Source of the DNA: Oryza sativa Japonica Group
Lineage: Eukaryota > Streptophyta > Magnoliopsida > Poales > Poaceae
Length of the DNA stretch: 64,000 nucleotides
Reading direction: 5' to 3'
Assembly (NCBI RefSeq): GCF_034140825.1
Contig: NC_089035.1
Span: forward strand, 1,323,001-1,387,000
This document shows, one piece after another, positions 54,191-64,000 of this stretch (position 1 is its first letter; every line of letters begins with the position of its first letter). The position numbers and the translations under genes were made by a program. The notes beneath the pieces are model-generated. The model ran no database searches. It was not told the DNA's origin and saw only the letters and a list, made by a program, of their open reading frames with translations.

Positions 54191-57100
54191 TGTCACGCCC
54201 TGAACTAGCCCTGAACAGAACTAGCCCGTGACGCTCCAAATTAACCTGTTAATCGATACTAGTCCCAGGAAACAATGCTGGTATCACAGGAAGACAGAAT
54301 ATCACAACAACAGAGGTCTCTTTATTACAGAGTAGGAGTACAGTCATGTTGGGCTGCGGACAGATCCCGAGCTCACAACTGCATTACAAAAGGGAAAGCG
54401 GAAGCCAAGACTTGGACCAAACATCACAGGCGCGACTTGGGAACTAGGCCGAAACCCTAAAACTCATCGTAACCGACTTGCTCCTAGAAGAACTCCTCGT
54501 CAGCGAGATCCACATCATCTTCTTCAGCAACTGGGGGGGTTATTTATATAGAGCAAGGATGAGTACAGGAGTACTTAGCAAGCCATGGGAATTTAAGTGT
54601 TTAATGTAGGCTTCAAGGAAAGGCTGTTGTTTTTGCAATTGATTTTATTTAAACTCCTTTTTGAAACAACTAAGTGAGTGCTTCTCAAACGACATGGATG
54701 AGACAGTGCGTCACGCCCGGTCGGAGTATGTGCAATGTATCAGTCTTTGAATTGATTCAAGGTTGGCACCCGGCCAACAACTTTCAAACGGCCACCCGGG
54801 CCTGGCTGATCCCATCAGCCGGCGATTTTCCAAACATCGAACCCATTCCACAGCAGCAATTTCACAAAGCAGTAGTCAAACAAAACTACGCTAGGAATCA
54901 CCTCACATCCGCCTATGACCGTGGGCACGGCTGTTCGAACAGTTTAATAACCTCTGCAGAGGGGGTACACTTTACCCACACGACATTACTAACCCGGACC
55001 ATCCAGCCCGTGCAGAACGGCCACATATAGAGACCTTAAGGCTTTCATGACAAGGCATTTCGAAAGCCGACACAGCTTCACCATATGCCAACGAGAGGGA
55101 TCCCAGACCAACACCAGATTAGGTCCCAGACCATACTGTGCCAGGAAACCCGGGGGTTCTCCCCGGCACCACCCCGATGAATCCACATGTCTCTTGGCAT
55201 CATGGTTCCCCCGATTAGCTAGTTACTCAGCCAGGGGTGTCCCATTCCACCCATGTGGTCGCACTTGTCTTATGTTCGGATGAAATTCCAAGGAAACGGT
55301 CCTTAAGTGTAAGAGCGGGAAACCGTACTCCCGGTACGTTCCCCGGTCTGCGATTTTGGAAATTCATTTAGTTCGCAAGCACCGACCCAGGTGTCGGGTT
55401 TTCCAAGTCTTTTGTAAAACCCAAGTTTTACCTATCGTTGGATATTTTATATTTTGAGGGGGGGTGTTCCAATGCGCGTACCCGAAGGCCCGTGCATCGA
55501 AGCACAACAGTTGACAAAGGAGGTTTAAGTGTTCAATAATTCAAGGAGGGTAATTGCAGCAATTAGGATTGGGGGCCGGCAGGCTATCTCGCAAGCCGCG
55601 GCCGAATTACTTGTGTAAATCCTATTCATGCAATATTTGTGAAAAAGAAATACTTAGATTTAAATTATAGGTGCAAGATGATCAAAGGTGACTTGCCTTG
55701 CTCGAGACCTTGAGCTTGATCCTCGAAATCCTCGCACTGCGGGTCTTCGGGCTCCGAAACTACACGCGAAACGGGACAACTCAACAAACGGCGAAAATAA
55801 AGCCCTATTATTGACCTCTAAGCGTGCCATTAGATAGATCTCGAGATTTGAGGAATTTTAAAAGTTGAACAGAGTCAAACGGACTTACGGTTGGGAAGAT
55901 ATTGAATTTCTAAGATTATTGGATTTTTGATCTAAAGGAAAAGGATTTATTTAAATCCTTTTTGAGAAAAGAAAAGAAAAGAAAGAGGGAGGGGAATTAG
56001 ACTTCCCTCAGGCGGCTAGGGCGCGGCCCGAGAGAAAGGGGCGGCTCAGCCGAACTTAACGGGCTGGCCGGCCCGAGAAGGCGGCCCAAGGCGCGCGCGC
56101 GGGCGGGGAGGAGAGAGAGGGAGCCGGTGGGCCGGGTCTATCTCGCGTGGTCCCGAGTGGGACCCGCTTGTCGGCAGCTCGGCTCACCGTGAGCGAGGTG
56201 CAGGCGGGGCGTGCTTGGGTTTGGGAAGGGGAGGCGCGGCGCACGCGCGGTTCGCGGAGGACGCGGTGCGCGGCGGGCCCACGCGCAGCCTCACGGCTCA
56301 CCGTGGACCATGCGCACAGGGCGGGTGGAACGGAGGGAGCGGCTGACCAGGTTAGCCGATTCGGTCGTGCCGAGGTGGCACCGACGTGGCGCCTACGTGG
56401 CTGCCACGCGGGCCGGCTGGAGGAAGACGAAGGCGCCGTCCGCGAATGGACGGCGGGCGGCGGCGGTTTCTCTAGGACGCCGTGTGACGACGAGGGGCGA
56501 CGGGGTGTTCATCGGAATGACGAGGGAGAACGAGAGGGAGCGAGCCAACGGCTTGGATTTGCCGGAGGGAGTTCGTCGGCGGCGGATTGCGATGGCGGCA
56601 ACCGGCGGCGAGAAAAGGGGGAAACGACGACGAGGTCACGAGGGGCTGATTCCCGGCGGTGAGAGCATCTACGCGGCTACGGTAATGCATTCCTAGCACC
56701 GGATTAGGAGGAAACACGCCGTGGGAGGCCGGCAACGAGAGGTGGCTACCGGACTCGGGCGGCGACGGTGGCGAGCCCACTGCGAGCGACGGCAGCAGTC
56801 GGGGCGGCGCCAGTTTGCTACGGGGAGGCTACACATGCTTCTAACCGAGTCTAAGGGGAGGAGGCGGAACGAGGAGGGAGAACGGGGAGATGCACTACCG
56901 TGCGGGCGGGTGCAGTGACGATGGCCGACGGCGCGGGGCGTGATCGCTCCGGCCTCGGGCCGGGGAAGAGTAAGGTGAGGGTGCGCCCGGAGTCCACGTC
57001 ACGCGTCCTTGCTTGTGCTGGCTCCTCCGACACGCGCGACGACGAACGGCGACGACGAACAGGGCACAGGCGTGGCGGCAATGGCGAGGGACGAAAACGA

Positions 57101-57991
57101 GGGAGATTGATTTGGGGAGGGGCTTGGGTTTATAGGGTGGCAATGTCGGTTCGGAAACCGACCTTGGGTAGTCAAGAGTGAGCTGGTGCTCTGACGCTCG
57201 CGGTCAAAATGGCGGCAGAGGGCATGACGCCGGCGAGGGAGAAAAAGAAGGAAAGAAGGAGGGAAAGGAGGCTTGCCTCTTGCCACTTTGGGAAAAGAAG
57301 GAGGGAGAGGGGGGCGACATGGCAGAGGGAGGAGGAGCTCTGCCTCCGTCCCTTGGAAGCTAGCGCGCGGTGGTGGCGGGGCCGGGTCGACGACGACGGC
57401 GATGACGGCAGACCGGTTTGGAGCGGAGCGGCGACACGGGCGGCAGACGCGGGGCAGGCGCGGTAGGTGCTGACGGCGGCGGCGACTGGCCGGTCGGCCA
57501 CCACGGCGTGCGCGCGCGGGAAGCAACGGGGCGACGCGACGATTTGGGCGGCATTGGCGGGAAGCGGCAGCGAGGGCGGAGGGCGCTCGGCTCGGCGTCG
57601 GCTCACGCGCACGCGCGCGCGCGCGGCGTACGAGCAGAGCGAGGGAGGGGAGAGCCGAGGGAGAGGCGCTCGGCGCGGCGCGGCTCACGCGCACGCGCCC
57701 ACGGCGCACGGGCAGAGCGAGGGAGAGAGGGAGAGAGAGAGAGAGGGAGGGAGAGAGAGATGGGCCGAGAGGAAATCGGCCCACCGAACCTGAGGGAGGC
57801 AAAATAGACTTTTGCGGAGGAATTCGATTTGGGAAGGGAAATTGAGATTAGGGTTTGGATTTGACTATGGATCGGGGATTTGAGATCCGGAAAGGCACGG
57901 AGACTGACTGCAAGCGAAGAAATAATTTTCACAATTAGGGTTTTTAGAATTTAATTTTCCCGCTAGGCGCCACGACGGAGCGGGCGCTACA
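54191..57991. mobile_element. Solo-LTR-like insertion (LTR retrotransposon remnant)
   Basis: Begins TGTCACGCCC and ends GGGCGCTACA, so it has the TG...CA ends of an LTR with short inverted termini. A 5-bp direct repeat, CAAGA, flanks it at 54186-54190 and 57992-57996, as expected for retroviral-type integration. It is 3801 bp long with a GC-rich right half and a (GA)n tract near 57716-57765. I see no second LTR and no gag or pol coding, so it looks like a solo LTR of a long-LTR family. Ty3/gypsy type is likely but unproven. Age: recent enough to keep exact flanking repeats. Confidence 0.75.
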
Positions 57992-58599
57992 CAAGATCAC
58001 CTACTTCAACAAGAAAAGCCATGAGCAGGCGTGCTCCTACGAGCCGTGCTTCTGCCCGGACTCTGGCTGCGGCTTCAGCGGGTCAGTGGCGACGCTCTGG
58101 AAACATTTCACCACTCAACACAAGTGGCCGTCCACGGAGTTCAAGTACTATACACCGTTCGACCTCAGAGTCAAACCAGGCGCCCACTTCCTCCGAGCTG
58201 GCGATGGTCAGCTCTTCGTGATGAACATGGTGTCGGTGGAGCCAGTCGGCCATGGGGTCTCCCTCGTCTGCATCCAGCCGAACACTTCGGAGTCCAGTTT
58301 CAGGTGCAATGTTGTCTTCTCCAGCTTCACGGGCCATCACCAGATCTCGACGCTGGAGTCAGTCAGGTGCTCGTCGCTGTCGGACGGGCTTCCAAAGAAC
58401 TACTTCTGCATCGTGCCCAAGTCTCCTGGTGGTGGCGCTGCCGTCTTGCTCAGAATCACCATCGACACTAAGTTGGTGCTCGAAGTCGAGGACGAACAGG
58501 AGGAGGAGGAGGACGATGACGACTATGATGAGGATGAGGATGAGGATGACGAGAGCGACGACGAGGATGGGAATTAGGGGGCAATTGTCTGTGGACATG

Positions 58600-59530
58600 G
58601 ATAGGAGTACGCAAAATTAGTTTAGCTTAGGACAGGTTCTTTGTATGGATGTCCACATGCCAAAAGCTCATCAAGCAGACTATATTTTTTAGTGCTTCAT
58701 AGGAGTATTATTATTCAGTAACTGAGTTTATATCTTCTTTGTTGATACAAGTATGACTTGGAGTATACATGCGTACCGAAAAATCCTTGATGTGGCGAGT
58801 AAACTTCTGTATCGTATACATTGCAGCATTACAAAGACCCACTCATTCCTGCTTAACCAAATCCCCCAACACATGCTTGCCAAAAGCACTAAACGGCTAA
58901 ACCTAAAGTCCCCCCCTAGTTTCCTTCTCAACATATCAAAACCCTCCCAGAGAATTGATAGGTGTATTGTCTAAACTTAGTCTCCCTCACCACTCTTCAA
59001 GCAAATTTTGCAATTGGGCAACAATACAACACATGATCAGAAGTTTCAGTAATTTGACACATCAATTTCTTGTTAGTTTTGGTGACAAAAGAAATATGCC
59101 TTGGACTTTTGAATGGAGGAAGACTCCATCTATCCTCTCTCTCTCTAATCAGATTAGAGATACTCCATTGAGGATGAGGGGCATTTTACTATTTGCCACC
59201 CATATGTCAATGACATGTGGGTCTAATGATAAATAATTAATTGCCACATCTATAAGTGGTTAAATCTGATTTTTTTTAAAAAAAGATATGCTAGTTAATT
59301 AATATGTATGCATGTACATTTTATGTTATGAAATATCGAAAAAAGTGGTTGCGCGTTTTCCCTAATGTTTCTTCGTAATATCTCGTGTGAGGGCTTGTTT
59401 ATATCAACTGTCAAACTCCACGTAGTAACTACTCTTGTTTTTCGTTTAAAGGAAGACTTAAATGACTGAACTCCTTGATACTGTTGCTGGTTAATTGCAA
59501 GTAGTTTGACCACCGTCTTCCACCCAACAC
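58600..59530. other. Spacer between SINA-like genes 4 and 5
   Basis: 3'UTR of gene 4 to about 58740, then unassigned AT-rich DNA. 58780-59150 contains CCAAATCCCCCAACACATGC and GACACATCAATTTCTTG stretches but no gene I can support. Confidence 0.35.
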
Positions 59531-59535
59531 ATCAG

Positions 59536-59545
59536 TATATATATT
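59536..59545 (+). promoter_or_regulatory. TATA box of SINA-like gene 5
   Basis: TATATATATT at 59536-59545, about 65 bp upstream of the start codon at 59608, with a purine-rich leader in between. Confidence 0.55.
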
Positions 59546-59607
59546 GGGGGAACATGAGCAATTGAGCTAGTACAAGAGAACTTCAGATTTGGAGGCAGTA
59601 GTATACG

Positions 59608-60766
59608 ATGGAGATCAGCAGCAGCCTCAACAAGAGGAAATTAGGGGAAGCTCAGCATGATGGAGATCGCGTTGTCATCAAGAAGAGGCAGAGTGTCAGC
59701 ATGGACATGGAGGTCTTGCACTGCCCCGTCTGCTTTCAGATCCTGAGGCCTCCAGTTTTCCAGGTACGTACACTCATTTGACATGATGGAGTACATAGCA
59801 TTTGGTTGTGCTAAATTTAATTTCTATCGAATTCAACATTTTGAATTGAAGTTGGATCTCACATGGATGCATGTCTTTGCATAGGCTCTTGTTAATTTTT
59901 AGTGTGATCTGGGGCACTTGGTGTGTTCGCCTTGCCGTGACAATCTGCCGGCCGGAGGCAAGTGCCCGTCGCCGTCGTGCTTCGGAACTCCCTCCGTGCG
60001 CTGCGTCGCCATGGAGCGCGTCGTCAACTCCGTCGAGGTCGCCTGCGCCTACGCCGAGCACGGCTGCCCCGACAAGATCGCCTACGCCAACATCACGGAG
60101 CACGAGAAGACGTGCCCGCACGCGCCGTGCTTCTGCCCGGAGCCCGGCTGCGGCTTCGCCGCCGCGTCCGCGGCGGCGCTCGCGGACCACTTCACCGCGC
60201 CTCGTCACAACTGGCCATCGCACAAGCTCAGCTACAGCCAGCCGTTCGAACTCCGCGTCCACCCGGGAAAGAACGTCCTCGTCGGAGAAGAAGACGGCGC
60301 CCTCTTCCTGCTGAACGTGTCGCCGGCGGCGGAGCACGCCGTCGTCTCTCTCTTCTCCGTGCAGCCGCACCACGGGGCGTCCGGCTTCGGACGCTCGGCG
60401 AGCCATTTCGGATGTTCGGTGGAGTTCTCATGCTTCCTGGGGCATCTACAGTGTTCGACGCTGGTTACTGTCACGAGCTCGTCGCTCTCAGATGGAATGC
60501 CGGAAGAATGTTTCTTCTCGGTGCCCGAGCTGCAGGATTCTGTTGATGGTGATGCCGGTGTCGGTGTGGATATCCGCATCACCATAGATGAAGCAGTGCC
60601 GTTGTTTAGCTGTGTCGACGGCATGGAGGACGACGACGACGAGGATTGTGACGATGATGTCGATGCTAACAACGGCGACGATGATGAGAATGACGGGGAT
60701 ACCTCCGATGACGAAGACGAGGATGATGAGGACGGTGACAGCTGCTGTGACGACGAAGAAGACTGA
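59608..60766 (+). CDS. SINA-like E3 ubiquitin ligase gene 5 (acidic-tail subclass)
   Basis: Exons 59608-59763 (donor CAG/gtacgt) and 59903-60766 (acceptor TTTTTAG), phase 0, about 339 residues. A short basic N-terminus (NKRKLGEAQ...VIKKRQ) could act as a nuclear signal. RING about 39-80: CPVCFQIL, CDLGHLVCSPC, CPSPSC. SIAH-type zinc finger: VACAYAEHGC...H...CPHAPCFCPEPGCGF...H. The substrate-binding domain has SYSQPFELRVHPG and SSSLSDGMPEECFFSVPE. The last ~60 residues are almost entirely Asp/Glu. The intron splits the RING at the conserved site. The intact RING predicts ubiquitin ligase activity; the substrate is unknown. Best-preserved SINA-like gene of this group in the window. Confidence 0.88.
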
Positions 60767-61014
60767 TGCAATGGGCAAATGGTTGTGAAGAATTCTAAAA
60801 GAAATCCGACAATGTTTCAAAATCCAAGTAATTTTGGTTGTCTAGTTATATAGCCGGAATCCGTTAGTATAAGAACGGAGGTACTAGTATATTTGTGCAA
60901 CTTAAATATATGGAGAATATGTAGTGCTTTCAGATTTGAGTATGCCGTTCTCTCTACGTGTGGATCAGTTTTAAATATGAATTTTGATGGAGCGATAAAT
61001 GGCATTATTCACTA

Positions 61015-61232
61015 CTCCCTTCTTCCAAAAATCTAAGTTCTATTCCTTTTTCATCAAGATCAAGAATCAATTAATTCATTCACCATATGATAAAACCAAT
61101 GAACATGCAACCAATAAGTATGAAAAGGTTCCTATCAATAATTTAATTTAGTAGATAATGACTACAAATAGGACTTAGACTTTTGAAAAAACTAAAGAAT
61201 GAAATAGGTGACTTTTGGAAGGAGGGAATATG
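61015..61232. mobile_element. Stowaway-like MITE
   Basis: Ends CTCCCTTCTTCCAAAAATCT and ...GTGACTTTTGGAAGGAGGGAA. Interior resembles the MITE at 33.6-33.9 kb. Confidence 0.65.
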
Positions 61233-61439
61233 TTGCTCATCGCTTTAAGAAATGGAGTACATTTCATTTGAGAGAAAAACGCACACGATAGTCGAAGGAT
61301 TAGAATCTATTCTCCCTTAATAAGCTCAAAAAAAAAATTCCATTCTCCCTCTCTGACGAGGACACGTTTCTGTTCATCTTCATTGCTATTTTTGTCGTGC
61401 TCTCTCTCGTTAAAGGAACTAAACTAAATTTTCTTGTTT

Positions 61440-61681
61440 TGAGCGGCACGGCATGGAATCCGGCTTCAGATGCTCAGTGGAATTCTTTTTGCTTCGAGGG
61501 GCATTGCGAGGCTTCGACGCTGGAAGCTGTCAAAATCTCGTCGCTCTCTGACGGGCTGCCGAAAGATCGTTTCTTTTCGGTGCCCAAGCAGCAGGATGGG
61601 GACGCCGGTGTCGTGCTCGGCATCACCATTGATGATGTCGAAGACGTAGAGGACGAGGACTCCGACGAGGAATGTGAATGA
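61440..61681 (+). pseudogene. SINA-like 3' fragment (acidic-tail subclass)
   Basis: About 240 bp matching the end of gene 5: SGFRCSVEF, then EGHCEASTLEAVKISSLSDG, DRFFSVPKQQDGDAGVVLGI and a shortened acidic tail (DDVEDVEDEDSDEECE) to the stop at 61681. The first eight or nine residues are in a different frame from the rest. RING and zinc fingers are missing and no upstream exon was found. Tandem duplicate remnant of gene 5. Confidence 0.75.
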
Positions 61682-61894
61682 CGGATCCAGTAATTCATCG
61701 TGATAATGGTTACGCTGCGTTCATATATTTGCTTGGTTGCGCAAGAAATTAAGTATACTTAGGTTTATTTTTAGCTTAAGATTATTATAATCTACATTAT
61801 TGAACTATATTACTATAAACTGAATTATAATAAGCCGATATATAATAAGTTGTGAGCTGTTTGTTTCTCTGGATTATAAGCTGTTTGTTACTCT

Positions 61895-62205
61895 CTCCAT
61901 TCCAAATTGATCTATATATAATTTTTTTTGAGGTTATTTCTAAATGATCTACATATTTGTGTTCATTCATTAGGTCTATTCGTTATTTGTGCATTAGAGT
62001 AAATGGACATTGATGCATGTATCCATGCACACAAGCATTTATAACTCACATGCAATATCTTGATTTGCTATTGGTTAGGAAATAGTGAGGATGGTGCATG
62101 CATTGAGTTTGTTGCTAGAGTAAATATAGTATGAGAGAGTTATTAGCTTTTCTGGGTCTTGGTGTACCTATGAAATATGTGGATCAATATGGAATGGAGG
62201 GAGTA
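61895..62205. mobile_element. Stowaway-like MITE, probably nested in an older element
   Basis: Ends CTCTCTCCATTCCAAATTGA and ...CAATATGGAATGGAGGGAG. DNA on both sides (about 61760-61890 and 62206-62300) has paired TTATAAT/ATTATAA-rich arms with AATAAGC(C/T)..., suggesting an outer foldback element. Confidence 0.6.
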
Positions 62206-62310
62206 GATTGTAATAATCTATCCTAATAAGCTATATGTTTATTTTATCTTATTTCTGATAATCCATATTATAATAATCATAAGCTGAATCAAACAGGACC
62301 TTAGTAGTAC

Positions 62311-62604
62311 TCCCTCCATCTACTTTTGATAGTTATATTTCATCTTAGCACATAGACCAAGGATAAGTAATTCTACTTACCATCTATTTAAACATGCTAC
62401 TAGTCATTCATCGTAAACAAGCAATTCATTAATATTTACATTTCTCGATGCCTATGTAGCCAATCTTGTGTGGAAGAATAGAAAGTCATGCATTAAATCC
62501 GAGAAAGTCATTAAGATGATAGGTTGTTGAATTAAAATATGCCTATCAAAAATAAATTTTTCAGATTTAAAAATATGACTATCAAAATTAGATGAAGGGA
62601 GTAG
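62311..62604. mobile_element. Stowaway-like MITE
   Basis: Ends CTCCCTCCATCTACTTTTGA and ...CTATCAAAATTAGATGAAGGGAG, flanked by TA. Confidence 0.7.
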
Positions 62605-62653
62605 TATTTTGCAGTACATTTGTCTTCCTTCTTTTTTTAATTACTCGTTTTAG

Positions 62654-62879
62654 GCTGCGTTCGTTAACCCCTCTTCCTCGTTTTCCGCACGCACGCTTTT
62701 CAAACTGTTAAATGGTATATTTTTTGCGAAAAAGTTCCAATACGAAAGTTGCTTTGAAAAATTAAATTAATCCATTTTTTTAAAAAAATAGCTATTACTT
62801 AATTAATTATGCGCTAATGAACCGCTTCGTTTTTCGTGCGGTGGAGTTGGGTTCCCAACCCTAAGTATCAAACACAGCC
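62654..62879. mobile_element. Tourist-like MITE
   Basis: Ends GGCTGCGTTCGTTAACCCC and ...TATCAAACACAGCC, flanked by TTA at 62651-62653 and 62880-62882. Shares GCACGCTTTTCAAACTGTTAAA with the 47.6-kb and 51.6-kb elements. Confidence 0.8.
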
Positions 62880-62882
62880 TTA

Positions 62883-64000
62883 GTATGATTTGAACTCAAA
62901 ATTAAGTTCAAGATTTCTGTTGACTCTTCTGTGCTCATCAGTTACGCAGTCACTTTCTGATCGATGGGCCAGTGATTACATCCTACCCCTGTGTTATCCC
63001 CAACATTTCTGATTACTCTGGTGAACTGATGATGGTGTCGTATGTGATCTCCAAATAATCGGAGCTCCATAATAATCAGTGCACTAGAAATTACAGTGCA
63101 TTGTGCCTCTGATTCCAACGAGTTATGGGGAGGGTGTACCATTTCGTTTTGATTAAAAACCGCTACTCACCGGTTTACGGAAACCCGATAAAGCCATATC
63201 AACACCGTATGATAAACTACCTAAAAACAATTGGTTTCCACAAACTGATCATCAACGGTTTTGTTCACCCGTATTTTATGGGTCAATGAAACAAGACTCT
63301 GAATTTGAACTTTTCATAAGCCAGTCGCACCTGAATACAGAGATAGTACAGGGAAATAATTTTGATATCTCGAGGGGATGTCCTCTCGTATGTTCAAAAT
63401 CCATACAAACGGTTATGAAAATTTTTAGAAAAAAATAACAACTTACCCATCAAAGATATAAAAATGATAATTTCATCGTGTGAATAGTACTGTTTACACC
63501 CGAAATTGTCTTTTTTTTCTCAATATTTAGGTTAAATTTGACATTGATTTTTGGTGGAGCAATAGATTTCAATATACTTCGCATTGAATTTGAAAGAAAA
63601 AAGATAAACAAACGGACATCTCCTCGAGAGATTAAAATCCATTCCTGGTAGTGTGAGCTAGCAGTCCATGCAAGCTGTAAGACAGTGACAAGAACAATTT
63701 AGCAATATGAAGGCTATGTTGTTCCACGTTAAAATTGGAAGTTTGAATAAATTAAAACGATGTGACGGAAAAGTTGAAAGTTTATGTATAGGAAAGTTCG
63801 ATGTGACGGAAAAGTTGAAAGTTTGAAGAAAAAAAAGTTAGAATCTATTAAACAGCACCGAATTCATGTTTAGGAAAGATCAGGGGGGTAGGGAAGGATT
63901 CAATGCAACCCCTCAATGCCATGCCGTTGGTTCCCTCGTCGCTGAAACGTCCAATCCGTTCAGACCTACTAATAACCCAACCCAAAGCCTGGCACAAGAG
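62883..64000. other. Unassigned terminal spacer
   Basis: No gene supported. About 63690-63870 is a MITE remnant with the tandem phrase GATGTGACGGAAAAGTTGAAAGTTT (twice, 63760 and 63802), related to the MITE-like stretch at 17.47-17.6 kb. 63880-64000 is more GC-balanced and may begin another gene beyond the window. Confidence 0.35.

Larger units (their letters stand above)
53598..58577 (+). pseudogene. SINA-like E3 ligase gene 4, interrupted by an LTR element
   Basis: Exon 1 is 53598-53711 (MVSVSMGHNADKK...DCPVCFEPFKPPIFQ, donor CAG/gtacat). Exon 2 starts at 54031 (acceptor CCGCAG) with CSVGHFICSSC and CPGC, completing an intact RING, then VVPCTYAEHGC of the SIAH zinc finger. Coding similarity stops at 54190, where a 3.8-kb element is inserted, and resumes at 57992 with YFNKKSHEQACSYEPCFCP, the substrate-binding domain and an acidic tail (DDDDYDEDEDEDDESDDEDGN) to the stop at 58577. 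The host frame on either side is otherwise undamaged, so the insertion is probably recent on an evolutionary scale. As it stands the transcript would give a RING-only product with a short foreign tail, unless the insert is spliced out. Same subclass as gene 5. Confidence 0.8.

Noticed and set aside
56147-57932. Several GC-rich frames between 56.1 and 57.9 kb
   Set aside because: They lie within the LTR-like insertion, overlap each other on both strands and show no recognisable protein motif.

Overview
The window is plant nuclear DNA, almost certainly rice (Oryza sativa). Evidence: GC-rich grass-type coding exons in AT-rich spacers, dense small DNA transposons of rice families (Stowaway-like ends reading CTCCCTCCGT, Tourist-like ends with TTA/TAA duplications, MULE, hAT and CACTA relatives), and a tight array of seven Bowman-Birk inhibitor (BBI) genes. 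One of these matches my memory of the rice bran trypsin inhibitor precursor (RBBI3.3), which would place the window on the short arm of chromosome 1. The species and chromosome are inferences from content, not from a search.

Layout. 0-2 kb: a small Mutator-like element with a perfect 9-bp duplication, then a run of Stowaway-like MITEs. 2.8-4.9 kb: a DUF1618-type gene (minus strand) with a MULE inserted in its 5' region. 5.3-9.4 kb: odd A-rich repetitive DNA, a SINA-like gene fragment split by a transposon, and a CACTA-like element. 12-21.8 kb: three SINA-like E3 ligase genes. The first (plus) is frameshifted, the second (minus) converges on it, and their 3' flanks form an inverted duplication. 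A hAT element nested inside an identical copy of itself sits in this duplication. The third has an arginine/serine-rich N-terminus and an altered RING.

22.8-51 kb: seven intronless BBI genes, all on the minus strand, four with two BBI domains and three with three. They share a core promoter, an upstream GATAAG/G-box module and a 3'UTR. Segmental tandem duplications, microsatellites and MITEs separate them. 40.9-45.7 kb: embedded in the array is a 12-exon malectin-like/LRR receptor kinase whose first intron is mostly a (TA)n tract.

53.6-61.7 kb: a second SINA-like group of a different subclass with acidic C-terminal tails. One member is interrupted by a 3.8-kb solo-LTR-like insertion, one is intact, and one is a fragment. 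61.7-64 kb: MITEs and unassigned DNA.

Functionally the window combines two lineage-expanded families: secreted serine-protease inhibitors (defence and seed protection) and SINA-like ubiquitin ligases. The BBI array is inserted between two SINA-like groups. The SINA-like members show several kinds of decay and novelty. The BBI members share one regulatory layout that transposons have stretched in individual copies. I saw no CRISPR arrays, rRNA genes or confident tRNA genes.
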